Source of the DNA: Latrodectus hesperus
Lineage: Eukaryota; Arthropoda; Arachnida; Araneae; Theridiidae
Reading direction: 5' to 3'
DNA length: 64,000 nt
Assembly (NCBI GenBank): GCA_037975125.1
Contig: CM075857.1
Location: 42,338,436-42,402,435 of the forward strand
How positions within the stretch are numbered: the first letter of the stretch is position 1; each line of letters opens with the position of its first letter. This document shows, one piece after another, positions 41,958 to 54,399 of this stretch. Below the pieces are notes generated by a model. That model searched no databases, was not told the origin of the DNA, and saw only the letters and a list, made by a program, of their open reading frames with translations. The translations under genes and the position numbers were made by a program.

Positions 41958-42179
41958 TTTGGAGGATAAGCCACAATAACAAATAAACTGTGTGTTACAT
42001 ATGACTTTACTGTATAAATCAATCCAAAATACAAATCTCAAGTATCACAGAGAAATAAATACAATAAAAATAACAAACATTTAAAGTAATAATCAGAACA
42101 AAATAAGATGAGAACAGAAGTAAAAATTAAAAAAAATTAACAAGGAAAAGAACACAAGAGATGCAGTGTTTTATAAGAA

Positions 42180-42480
42180 CTCATGAAAATTCTGGCGTTT
42201 CAGCACAATTTGCTTATCTCATCTTGTTTTTCAGAATGTATCTAGTTTTGGGCATACAAGAAGATGTTCTGCGTTCATAGTTGCCAAAATTGCACTGTTG
42301 GCATAAGCCAGATGAAAGGGTGCCTATATTTTATTCATATGTTTTGCCAAGCAATCAGGGTGTATTTGTAGTCTGAAATTTGCCACGTCTTCTTTACGGG
42401 ATTTTTGACAAAGCTTTTTCCAAGTTTCTTGAATGTTAGCCCAGGGTTTGCCTATTGATTTTGTATCTAAATAAACTTAC
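42180..42480 (-). pseudogene. LINE reverse-transcriptase C-terminal fragment, minus strand
   Basis: The minus strand reads SIGKPWANIQETWKKLCQKS, then VANFRLQIHPDCLAKHMNKI, a stop, and MNAEHLLVCPKLDTF. This is the conserved region after RNase H, with the EHL-x2-C knuckle half. One internal stop. It faces the plus-strand tail at 41690 (tail to tail), so they are separate insertions, and its knuckle differs enough to be another LINE lineage. Confidence 0.7.
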
Positions 42481-42712
42481 GGAACATAATTTGTTTATAG
42501 TCCATTTTTGTGTATACATGATGTAAGGAATTATTCCTTAAATGCTTTTAACTTTTGGCATTTTCAAGTGACATTCGAGAAATTACAGGAAAATATATTT
42601 TTATACTATGAAGTGTACTGAAAGATTTATATTGAAATGATATACAAAAAATTTTGATAGTATTTATTTTCAAAATACAAAATATACTGGCATAAACTAC
42701 CTTTTTTTTATG

Positions 42713-43290
42713 AGCTCCAGTGGCTCAGTAGCTTCACGCCGCTTCCCGTAAGCTCAGCAAAGTGAAGCATCATTTGCCGCGGGCAGTGGTTGGGAGGGTG
42801 ACTACGGTGTACTCTCCTTCACTGGGTTACTGGAGTGGTTGAGGACGTGTCCTCGTTAATCTGTGACGTCCAAAGTCCTTCCGCTGGTGTGGCGTGGATG
42901 TGGAGAGGAGGGTGCCAGCTCAGGTGTGGCCTCGTCACCTGACCGTGGTTCAAAATGACGAGGCACCTTAAAAAGAGCAAAGTCGTACTTTCACCTTCGT
43001 GGTGCTCTGGTTTGTTTGTCGCTCAACGGTCATTTTTTGCACACGAGGGCTAATTAGACCGGGACTTACGGTTTAAAGTGGATTCCGAACCACTACAAAC
43101 ATCCATGCCCAAGGTGGGATTCGAACCCACGAACTGTTGAACCGAAGGCAAGAGTGCTAACCATTCGGCTGTCAGCTCGGCTCGTGGTGCTCTGATCCAA
43201 ACGAAAGACGCTCCCTATTGACTTAATTCGCACTGCCAAAGGCAAAAGCGAGCTTGGCTTGTCCAAGTCATGGGAAAACAACAACAACAA
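42713..43290 (+). mobile_element. SINE interrupted by a second SINE
   Basis: The head GAGCTCCAGTGGCTCAGTAG is weakly tRNA-like. The body carries CTTCACTGGGTTACTGGAG, GTGACGTCCAAAGTCCTTCC, then AGCAAAGTCGTACTTTCACC. After the inserted SINE it resumes with GACGCTCCCTATTGACTTAA, GCGAGCTTGGCTTGTCCAAG and an (AAC)n tail. The 3' half is shared with the element at 55852-56242, and the 5' half with 23720-23975 and 60580-60845. Confidence 0.85.
43010..43181 (-). mobile_element. tRNA-derived SINE nested in another SINE
   Basis: TCGTGGTGCTCTG is duplicated on both sides (42997-43009 and 43182-43194), a 13-bp target duplication inside the older SINE. On the minus strand the head reads GAGCCGAGCTGACAGCCGAA, GGTTAGCACTC (A box) and GTGGGTTCGAATCCCACC (B box). 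The 172-bp body ends near TGACCGTTGAGCGACAAACA. The 65-codon frame over it is a by-product. Confidence 0.92.
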
Positions 43291-43354
43291 TCTATTTTTA
43301 TTTGATATAAAGGATTAAATATATTTCTATCAAATTTCTAACATTGAAATTGAA

Positions 43355-43892
43355 TTCTTCTTCTTCATTGGGGCCTTTGCCTTCCTCAGAAGTGCATACC
43401 AGGACCCCCTATTTTTGGATAAGGTCATCCAGTTTGTCACTTTTAGTGTTTTAAGTCTTTTTCAAGGCAGTCACGCCATCGGAGTTTCGGTCGTCCTCTT
43501 CTGAAATTGAATCATTTACCCAAAATTGTGATTCGAAATAAGGCACTGTGTTAATCTGACCTGGCCGACAAATTATCTCAGGTAAGATAAAAGTGAAGCG
43601 TTTTTGTTGTTTTTGCATCAGCATGCTTACCTGTATGTTGCCCTGAGTTGGGCTCTACCAATTAGATAGAAGCAATCGAGTTGAGTCTTCGCGAATTTGA
43701 AACCATGCAGAAAACCTCCTATACTTAGCCTGCCACCCACAGAGGTATCATTTCACTTGGAGGACATTGCGACCACATCTATTTAACGTAGCCCACTTAA
43801 CTTTAGTGAATATGAATAATCTTCGGTTAAGCCAGTATTTGAACTCACTACCTTCTGATAATGAGAACGATGCCCTAATGACACGAGTCAAA
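43355..43892 (-). mobile_element. tRNA-derived SINE-like element, minus strand, degenerate
   Basis: The head at the right end reads on minus TGTCATTAGGGCATCG (A-box-like) and AGTGAGTTCAAATACTGGCT (B-box-like). The body contains GGCAGGCTAAGTATAGGAGG and GACCGAAACTCCGATGGCGT, and ends in a GAAGAAGAAG tail at 43355. A head, a body and a simple-repeat tail fit a SINE. It may be a composite of two insertions, since 538 bp is long for a SINE. Confidence 0.5.
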
Positions 43893-43894
43893 AA

Positions 43895-45640
43895 AAAATA
43901 ATTTAAGAAAATAATTATAACAAGAAAAATTATTAAATATTTTGCATATTATAAATTTTACTCAAGGCAGTAAAAACTTTAAAATTGGTGAAATTTTGCA
44001 GCATTTTTAAAGAAAAAATAATTAAAACAAATTAAAGGGAATTACTGTAAAAAAAAAGGAAATGAATTCATCATGGAATAAATTTTAAAAAAATAAATAA
44101 ATCTACAGAATAAATAAATAAGTAAATTTCAAAAACAAATAACAAATGTTTCTTCGAGCAAAGAAAAATCAAAATAATAAAGCAAGTATTAGTACTCGGT
44201 GAATTCCAACAAATCAAGCAGCTGCGAGTTTATTATTTAAAATACGTCGAAAACACAGTATAAATTATGAACAATGTACTCAAGTCAGCACACATCGTTA
44301 TCGAATAACAAAAATGAACTTGCAAATGAAAACGATAGCTATATCACCCCTAAAGAAGTTGTTCAGAGTAAATTCAATCAATTCCTCGTTACATTCATGT
44401 TCACGGTAAATAGCTTGCGGCTATGTTTCTCTGGTATTGACTTTAAAATACAAAACATATTAAATTTTAATTTCATGAATTTCATAAAATTTCATTATTT
44501 ATTAATTACATTTACTTTGATATTATTCATTTAAAAAAGATTCGAAATTAATCTTATTCTTTGATCTACCAAAAAGTAATTTAAAAAATTTCTTTCATAA
44601 CTAAAAAGATAAATAAATAAAATGTTATTTATTGAAAATATTTTGAACTCTTCTATTAATTTAGGAGGTTAGATTGAATTTCTATGATTCTTTACTGTTA
44701 TTTTTCTCTTTTAATCTTCAATCGTGAAAAAATTAATAAAAATAAAATATTTTTTACATATAATAAATCCAGATAGAAGTCTTAATTTTCACTAGTAAAC
44801 ACTATTCATATATATATTGATAATTTTCTCAATTGCGATGAGAAATTTCATTGTACTAAGTATTCCCCTTAATGGTTCAATATTTATTAAAAAACACATA
44901 TTTTGCAAAAATACCTTAATAGCTTTTTTATTTCTCTGGATTTTGTGGCTAAAAAACTGCAGTATTTTGTTCTATCTCTCAAGCCACAAACAGTTTAAAA
45001 CTTTATTTTTTTATTTATTTGAAAAAAAAATTACCTTTAAGACTTTTTTAGAATAAAGAGCAGTTTGAGATTAATAATGCTTAAGACACTTCCTGGATTA
45101 AGTACTGTAAAAAAAAAAATCTTTCTTTTAAGCAACTTTTGGTCAAACTAATGAGCGAAGTCAGTTTTTTGTATGCCATGCTGACGATGAGCACCGGACT
45201 CTTTTGTTTTAACAAAAAGTTGAAGGGTTTTTAAAGCTTATAAAAGCATTATCTGAGTTTTTAATAGGGAGGAAACACTAATTACTCAGTTTTAATTTTT
45301 TACCACTTTCATTTTTGTATATACATAAAAAAATAAAATAAAATAAAATAAAAAAAATAAACTGTTTGACGGAAAATAGGTCGAAAAATGGTAATTCTCC
45401 AAAAAATTTTCAATCTGTTAAAAAAAATATTTTTAGTACTCAGTGGCTGGATCATGTTCTTCGGAGAGGTAGGTGGAAGTATGCAAATATGTTAGATAAC
45501 AGCCAATCGCGCTTTCATGTCAAGATATATACAAAAAGGGCAGTCTTATAAGATACCAGTTTTATGAAGAGTTACAGAAAGTGATTTGTAAGTGCTGATA
45601 GAGAGAGAAGGTGTTTAAAACTTTCATACAATTTGTTTTC
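43895..45640. other. AT-rich spacer
   Basis: Holds an (AAAAT)n tract at about 45328-45360. A GGCTGGATCATGTTCTTCGG segment at 45445 may belong to the Tc1 relic downstream, but its terminus could not be defined. No gene. Confidence 0.5.
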
Positions 45641-45657
45641 AAGACATACGTGTTTCT

Positions 45658-46650
45658 ATGACTTCCAGAAGACGAATGGAAGATTCTGAGCGCTGGCGTA
45701 CTGTGGGCCGCATTGAAGTAGGACAGTCGATCTCAGATGTTGCTAATTTCTTCTCGGCGTTCATCATTCTGTCATTTCACGTTTATGGAAACAATTCCAA
45801 ACCACACAGACAGTTGCTGGAAGGCCCGCAACCGGTCGCCCAAGGGTTACAAACCCCGCGGAAGATCGATATATTGAGATTTTAGCCAAGCGGAATCGCA
45901 GAGCGACCTCCACACTTGTGACATCTGTGGTTACAGCGTCCGTTGGTAAGGTGATATCTGCAGTTACTGTACGCCGAAGATTACATATGAGTGAACAGTA
46001 CGCCCGGGTACCTAAAGTTTGAGTTTGTCTATCCCTCCAATCAAAAGTGGCACGATTAAAGTGGTGCCGGGAACATGTCAATTGGACTGTGTCTGACTAG
46101 GGCAATGTCATGTTTAATGATGAGTCAAAATTTGCTCTGGAGCCAGAAGACAAGCATATAAGGATATAGCGTGAACAAGGAACACGCAATCAGCCCCAAA
46201 ACATCACGCATTCCGAGGCGGAAGCATTATGGTGTGGGCAGGGATTTCATTAGGATACCGCACCGACCTGCACATCTTTAAACGGAGTTTTGTGACGGCT
46301 GTCCGGTATCTAGATGAAGTCCTAGAACCCATTGTGAGATTGTACGCTGCAGCAGTTGGCCCTACTTTTGTTTTAATGGACGATAATGCACTTCCCCATA
46401 GAGCTGACATCGCCAATGACTACATGGAGAGTGAAGGGATTGCGTGTATGGCGTGGCCAGCATATTCACCCGACCTTAATCCCATTGAAAATCTTTGGTA
46501 TGCTCTCAGCCGTGCTGTATCTACACGTTTTTCACCCCCAGCCACTCTTATTGAGCTTGAAACTATTCTACAAGAAGAATGGCTATTGCTTAATTACCTA
46601 ACTGAAAGCATGGTAACTAGGTGTAAACTTTGTATACAGATGAAGGGGAT
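45658..46650 (+). pseudogene. Tc1-type (DD34E) transposase pseudogene
   Basis: The start MTSRRRMEDSERWRTVGRIE opens a first DNA-binding domain (EVGQSISDVANFF). A frame change follows, then WKQFQTTQTVAGRPATGRPR with the GRPR hinge in another frame. The second half reads VMFNDESKFALEPEDKHIRI (first Asp), VWAGISLGYRTDLHIF, and FVLMDDNALPHRADIANDYM (second Asp). It ends at PAYSPDLNPIENLWYALSRA with the catalytic Glu exactly 34 residues on. Stops near 46018, 46098 and 46167 plus frame changes inactivate it. Terminal repeats were not resolved, so the element's limits are unknown. Confidence 0.88.
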
Positions 46651-46659
46651 CACATGCCC

Positions 46660-47365
46660 TATTAATGTCCTTTTTCATTTTATGCTGTTTATTTTCACTT
46701 TATACATAATTTTGCTTAAATATCCAGTATGTCATTATCTGATAACTTACAAAAACTTAATATTATTTTCCTTTCTGTATATAATTATTGATTTTATTTT
46801 ATGCATAAATATATATGCTACTTTCCTGCCGAATTTTGTGTCAATCAAAGCAGTATTTGTTGATTTTTTTGCATTTTACATCTTCGTGCTTATCTTTTGG
46901 AAGTGAGTGCTTATTCACAGCATCAATATGCAAAATAGTAATACATAGAGTTTCACAAATTAAATTATAATTAATCTATAGAATTGGACTTTCTAAGCAA
47001 ATTGTAGAAGAAACACAATGGTTCTCAAACTAATATATGGAAACACTTTGTTTTACAGAGCTTTCATGGATTAATAACAAAGAGCTTCGTGAACTGATAC
47101 AACATAAATTTAAAATATTTTTAGTGTTATAATATCCGTAAAAAATTATCAATAAATTTATTTTATGCAGTTAATAATATTTATCAGCTAAATGTAACTC
47201 TTTATTCAAAAATTTCTTACAGAATTTGAAGTTTTACTACTTGCATTTGACTATTGATATAACTTTACTTTTAAATAAAAAAGCAATTTTTGTAATTATA
47301 ACATTATTGAGCAACTAGATTAATTACAACTTACTATATTTTAAAAATAATTTTATAACTACATA
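46660..47365. other. AT-rich spacer
   Basis: No gene; the open frame from the transposase runs on as low-complexity Phe/Ile-rich translation and should not be read as protein. Confidence 0.6.
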
Positions 47366-47369
47366 TACA

Positions 47370-48018
47370 GGGTTAGCAAGAAATAAGTTTCCCACTTCAG
47401 AGGGCTGTAGAATACGTTCTACTCGTCCAAATGAGATAAAATTTGAACTACAGATAATTCAAATGATGCGCTTGACATTTATTAAAAAATAGTACAAAAT
47501 TTCACCGATAGATGGCGCTGTAATACACATAAAAACATTTGATATGCTTTATAAATGTTAAAAAATAATAATGAAAATGTAGCGTTACAACTCTTCAATA
47601 TGCCCTTCTTCATTTTCAACAATGTGCTCTATAACCACAGAACCATATTTTCGACAGCAGACCGGTGTGAGTCTGTCGGAATATCAAGGATATGGTGCCT
47701 AATGCTGTCCTTCAGATCTGGTACACATGCTGGCCTTTTACAGTAGACATTGCCCTTCCAAATGAATGCCAAATGAAGAAGGGCATATTGAAGAGTTGTA
47801 ACGCTACTTTTTCATTATTATTTTTTAACATTTATAAAGCATATAAAATGTTTTTATGTGTATTACATTGCCATCTATCGGTGAAATTTTGTACTATTTT
47901 TTAATAAATGTCAAGCGCATCATTTGAATTATCTGTAGTTCAAATTTTATCTCATTTGGACAAGTAGAGCGTATTCTACAGCCCTCTGAAGTGGGAAACT
48001 TATTTCTTGCTAACCCTG
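47370..48018. mobile_element. 649-bp MITE with ~240-bp TIRs, TA-flanked
   Basis: Ends CAGGGTTAGCAAGAAATAAG and its complement, flanked by TA at 47368-47369 and 48019-48020. The arms run from 47370 to about 47610 and from about 47780 to 48018 with only scattered differences. The central ~170 bases hold a transposase remnant, so it arose by internal deletion from a mariner-like element. The CAGGGT tip is shared with the elements at 30426 and 32395. Confidence 0.93.
47629..47740 (-). pseudogene. Transposase C-terminal remnant inside the MITE
   Basis: The minus strand reads CVPDLKDSIRHHILDIPTDS and HRSAVENMVLWL before a stop. This lines up with SDLKDSIRREIGNIPRAMLR (residues 316-335) of the intact transposase at 30810-31889, and with the C-terminus of mariner-like transposases in general. 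All catalytic residues are gone. Confidence 0.75.
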
Positions 48019-48021
48019 TAT

Positions 48022-50510
48022 TTGATTTTAAAGTTTATTTCTATTTATGTAGAATTGTGAAAATTAATCTCATTTATTTGTTTTTCATTTAAATCTATTT
48101 TCAAAATTTGCTTAAACTACTAACTTTTAATCTCAGTTAAAAATTTGTTTAAAAATCTAATTTTTATTATCACTCCTAATCAAGGACGCCCATGCAAAAG
48201 GTTCGTATATTCATAAAATACCTTGAAACAAAAAGTTTTTGTGTTTTTTAGTTATTTATGCATAAAACAAAAAGTTTTTTTGTTTCAAGAAAATGTGAGA
48301 TTGGAAACAGGTTTAATAAAATCGATTTTAATATCATTCTTAATTTTTCATTAATACATAAAATCTACAAAATTTTTGAAAGCTTTTAGAACATAATGAA
48401 TCTTTTAGGTACCTTTTAAAAACAATGTTTATAAGAATTGAAATATTTGCTGCAGTCTCTTTCATAGTTGTCAACCTCATTTATTTATCGTCCCGAAGAA
48501 ACAATAAAACCTCAAACGAAAACGTAATAGGAACATAAATATTGCATTATCTTAGATTAACTGGTTTATAGGCATTTAGCTATATGTTATTCTTTCTGCT
48601 TTCTAAAATCAATCATTCTGTCAGGAGAAGATCAATTGAAGATTGATTAATATTTCTTTCATAAGAGATTTTCCTTAATAGAATATCACTTAAATCATTT
48701 GTCTTTACAGATTTATCCCGAGTAACAGTAATCATATTGATTTTCTAGTAGGAAAAAGAAATTAAGGAAACTTGCAAAATGAATTCTCTTCTTGATTTAT
48801 TGAATTATTTCTGTATCGCAAATTAAAAGAAATATGTATAACTTTTGACTCGTTACTTTGTTTAATACAAAAATGTATTTGTAAATTTGCATTTTCAGTA
48901 TTTCATGCTTCATAAGTTTTGAAATTTTTTCTAATTATTACATTTTAAGAAATAACTTTTCACATTGAAATTAATTTTTATTATATTTCATTTCGATTAT
49001 TTTTTCTGTAGATATTATTGAGCCGCTTTATTTGATTATTTTATGAAAAACCTCTCATAGTTTAGAAATCAACTTATTTTTATCTTAACAAGTAACTTTT
49101 TTTAACTTGCATTCATTGAAGTCGATAAATCGTAATAATATTCGATAATTAGGTCAATAAATCGTAATAAAACTTACTGACTCTGATAACCACTTTTAAT
49201 AATAGGAATTTTATCAGTAATATAATAAACTTTAATAATAAGACAGAATGATGAAAAAATCTTATTTCATCGTTTGTTTTTACATTTTTAATCACATTAG
49301 AGACGATGACAAAATAAAACAAAAAATTTATATAATATACCAACATTTTTCGTTTTATCACATTTTGTTATAAATTTCTCATAATTTATTTTTGAGTTTA
49401 TAGTTTTTAAGCTTTATTAGTTTTTATTTATACATTTCTTTTATTTCCTTTTATTTTTTTGTAAGCGATTTTATACGAAATCCTTTGGTGTCAATTTAGG
49501 CATGTTTTATCGTATTCAAGCCATATAAACAGAGTAATTATTTTTAAATTACGAAATGATATTTTTCCTAAATCGAATATTTGCTTACCTAACTTTATCT
49601 TTTAATAAATTAACAATCACAGTTCTTGGGGGCTTGGTATCAGTAATTTTTGTCTTTTATGGAAGTGAAACCGAATGCAATTTATTCCTTTGTACTGAAT
49701 TTATTAGAATGCAAGAATTTCTTTTTCCACGTAAGAGTAAAAATTTATCGTAATTTCTTAATCCTAACGTGTATTTTGACATCATTATCTATTATATAAT
49801 ACCTGAAAACACTATAGGAATAACCAAAAAGTTATTAATGAATTAGAAATCGCGAGGCTGATAATTGTATCTTAAAAGAGAGAGAACTTCTAATGCAGAC
49901 AATCTGTAGAAAAATATTGTGGTCCTAAGTTAGGATTTTAGTGAAAATTTTAAATCACTTTGCTTGGAAACATTAAAAATTAGATAAATTTAGTGTTTTC
50001 TGAAATATACATAAAATTTGATTGTGTGAATTAACTTTTTTAGAGCAAAAAATTCTTATCATGACTATATTTTAATCATTTAGATGGCAATTGAAATATG
50101 TTTTCTCCACTCAGGCATTAAATTTTTTATTTTATTTTTTTCATAAAGATATGATTCTCACATACAGAGATTTTTCCTTCTTTCTCAGTCCATTATATTC
50201 TAATTGTTGTAAAAGAATCTTTCCAAAAGACGCTTAATTACACTTTCAGGTAAAGAAAAGAGTTAACGTTTAAATGCGTGTTAAATATATAAAGAGATAA
50301 AAACCATTTAGAGTTCAGAGCTTTGTAAAGCATAAATTTAGGCTATTTGCTTACTTTATATAAAATTTAAATTATATAGCAATAAAAATATAACTATATA
50401 GCAATGAAGAAGTAGTCAATAATTTTATGATTTATAATATGACTTATTTTCTTTTCTTAATAGATTTTTTTGTAAGCTATTACATGTACACTTGCTGTAA
50501 AATGCTTCAG
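48022..50510. other. AT-rich region, no gene seen
   Basis: No supported coding sequence or repeat. Confidence 0.6.
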
Positions 50511-50516
50511 TGAGTC

Positions 50517-50705
50517 ATGTTAAAAATATTCAGGCATATAGCAGACAGACTTTTTTGTGCCTTCTCCTTTATGATTAGATAATTCAGAAAGCATGTTTCT
50601 AGTTTGTTGACGCGTCCTTGCTTCAAAAACTGTTAACGCCCGAGAACATTTACTAGCCCACATCACACAGCGATAACGTTTCGAGCTCCTTTTATGTAGC
50701 TCCAT
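50517..50705 (-). CDS. Short frame with a FLYWCH-like look, doubtful
   Basis: A 61-codon frame, MELHKRSSKRYRCVMWASKC and SRALTVFEARTRQQTRNMLS, recalls the KRYWRC...C-x-A pattern of FLYWCH zinc fingers found in MULE-type transposases and some host genes. The second half of the motif (H-x-H) is not evident, and there is no neighbouring domain. Base composition is less AT-biased than the flanks, which is the main reason to list it. Confidence 0.2.
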
Positions 50706-50881
50706 TTCACAAGTGAAAACTCTTGGATGATCTGAAATGTTTCAGAAACATCACCGGGAAAACAATTTGGAAGAGTCGCCTTTTTTTAACATTTGACCGT
50801 GAATTTTACTATTACTGATTCATACTAAGAATACTTTTGTTAGAGAGTTTAAGAGATGTATATTGAGAAACTTGTACAAAT

Positions 50882-50887
50882 GATATA

Positions 50888-50929
<42 letters not shown>
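50882..50929. repeat. (AT)n microsatellite, interrupted
   Basis: About 23 units with one G interruption. Confidence 0.95.
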
Positions 50930-50930
<1 letters not shown>

Positions 50931-50957
50931 CAGTGAATTTTTATAAAATTAATAAAA

Positions 50958-51044
50958 AAACCAAATGGAAAATAATAATAAATATACAAAATTTGTCAAA
51001 CACCAAATGGAGAATAATACATTGAAAATACGAAATATAGTAAA
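50958..51044. repeat. ~43-bp tandem duplication, two copies
   Basis: ACCAAATGGAAAATAATAAT and ACCAAATGGAGAATAATACA open two consecutive diverged units starting at about 50958 and 51001. Confidence 0.5.
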
Positions 51045-51049
51045 CAGAT

Positions 51050-52400
<1,351 letters not shown>

Positions 52401-52649
52401 CCATTAATTTTGATACGCAATTATACTATGTAATATAAAACTTATGAATTCACTTACTATTTAAAGTGATATTTTTGACCATATTTATTAACTATTAAAA
52501 TAATAAATCCTTTTCCCATTTTTCTCAACAAGTACAAAAAAAAAAAGAAGCGCAATTAATGATATAGTTTTTCAGTTACGTAAAATCATATTTGGTACTT
52601 TCATCAAATCATATCATTTCAAAAGAAATAAAAGTTTAACAAATCATCA

Positions 52650-53110
52650 CACCGCAGTAAAGTTGAGTTTTTACTTATTTTTTCACGTTAGGACGGAAAA
52701 GTAAGGACTTCATCTGATACCAATGCAAAATTATCGCAAATCGAATTCTTCCAAACGACTTTGATCGATGTTTATGGATAAAAACTAATAAGCAGTAGTT
52801 TTCATTCGCCGAAAATGAATTGTTTCCAATTTTTCTCAAGACAAAAGTTGCTGATAGAATCTTCAGCATGCATCATCGAATACTTTCGCAGTTGTGGAGT
52901 ATCATTTATCTAGAGAACTTCTCGGTTTGTAACTAGATCCTCCAGATATCATTCTCTCGGCTGTTGCAGTTGTCTTATTGATAGCCATAGTTATTGAGGC
53001 TTGAAGCTCTTCTCTAGAGACTTCTGAAGTCTGCGTGTGCCGATTCGATTTTCAATCTCATCATTCGCAGAAGCTGTGTCCTCGTTCATTTCCCTCTTCA
53101 CTTATAAACT
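52650..53110. other. Higher-complexity block, possible decayed coding sequence on minus
   Basis: Less AT-biased than its flanks. On the minus strand from about 53085 a frame reads MNEDTASANDEIENRIGTRR, then LQKSLEKSFKPQ and a stop; a shift continues to YKPRSSLDK. This looks like weathered coding DNA, perhaps from a retroelement, but I cannot name the family. Confidence 0.3.
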
Positions 53111-53386
53111 TTAATGAATGAATTCACTTTTTTCATGAAAGTTTCTTAAAGAGTGCATTGTTATTGGTTAAAACGAAATTTGTTAGATATGATATTTTTG
53201 TTGAAGGCTTATGCATATTTTTTAAAAAAACTTTTTTGTCTGATTTTTTATCTATTTTATTACATTGTTCGGGAAAAGTAATATTGAGTCCTTTTTTTTA
53301 AACGATGACAAAAGGCACTAAATTTTTTTATGATCTCTTTTTCTTATTTTTTCCGAAAATACTGTATAGCTTTTTATTTAATTGAT

Positions 53387-53439
53387 TGTGTAAAGTTTAT
53401 TTAAAGGAAAAAGTTTATTATTTAAATAAACTTTACACA
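53387..53439. repeat. Perfect 19-bp-arm hairpin
   Basis: TGTGTAAAGTTTATTTAAA (53387-53405) pairs exactly with 53421-53439 around a 15-nt loop. Confidence 0.95.
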
Positions 53440-53640
53440 GTAAATTGTAACTTGGTTTGTCTAAAATCTTCAAAAATTATTTCATAAATTATCACAGTTT
53501 CTGGGCATTAAGAGTTAGTTGAGGATGGCGATATAACATATGAAAAAATTTAATTTTTTGTACATTTTCAAATGCATTTTTTTCATTCATACCTACTTTA
53601 AAGCTATAAAAGTATTGCTTACTTTATATAATAACAAATT

Positions 53641-54330
53641 TTACTCAACCGTTTCCTCTTGCGTATAACATTTCCTGCAGATAGGGTCTTGCTGAAACAA
53701 TCCCATTTTATGGAGGTATTTTCTGAAATAGTAGTGCCCAGTTGTGAAGCCTACTATTAAACATATCTTCTGCCTAGAGCATCTTAGAATTTCAGAGGCA
53801 ATCCTTACTGATGATCCACAAATGATTCTGGTCAGAGAGTCAGTCATGCTAGCGATAGCTTCCTGACTTTCACCAGAAGAATATGGTTTGGAGGTCACTT
53901 CTATCTCCCGTGAAGGATTCGTTGCTGCCCCTTCACTAGATTGCCTCTGAATTCCCTTGTCTTTTTCAGCAAGGTCTACTTCAGAGGCTTCACCTGCAAA
54001 TGCAGAGAGGTTTGTTATTTTTTGTGTCTTTTCAGCCACAAGATAACAATTAATAAGTTCAGGTAATATGATAGTCCACCCAGCATTGCCTGAGTTACTG
54101 GGCAAGGCAAATTGCTCTAGAAGTTTACCAGGAAACTAGAGGCTCCGTTAAGACACCATTACCGCGGTGCCAAATAACCCTAGGCCCGGGTCGCATAACA
54201 CCAGGGTTTACGGGAGCTGCTTCACGGCCTCTGATTCTACATTCAAGGTTATCCTTTCATTTCTACTGGACATTCGGCTATCCACCACCTGCCGACGCGC
54301 CTGGTAGCTGCTCAAGCCCCAGGCAGCTAT
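53641..54330 (-). pseudogene. LINE-derived block: 5'-region-like sequence joined to a reverse-transcriptase tail
   Basis: The 154-codon minus frame ends LIVGFTTGHYYFRKYLHKMG and QDPICRKCYTQEETVE, the region between RNase H and the C-x2-C knuckle of LINE ORF2; homology stops at 53641. Its upstream part (SEVDLAEKDKGIQRQSSEGA, TSKPYSSGESQEAIASMTDS) is not RNase H. Further upstream to 54330 the DNA is unusually GC-rich (CCTAGGCCCGGGTCGC, CTGCCGACGCGCCTGG) and resembles a LINE 5' region. A start fused directly to a tail suggests an internally deleted or chimeric element. The element's own 3' end is not visible. Confidence 0.55.
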
Positions 54331-54399
54331 CAAGTTTGTTCCAATGGATATAATGTTATGCTGTAAACGTTGAAAATTTCTTATTACTGTGAGAAACAT

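Noticed and set aside
46600..46906. C-terminal extension of the Tc1 transposase with membrane-like segments
   Set aside because: Beyond the DD34E domain the frame runs into AT-rich flank; the Phe/Ile runs reflect base composition.
53641..54105. Host gene of 154 codons
   Set aside because: The C-terminal third matches the LINE post-RNase H knuckle region, so it is retroelement-derived.
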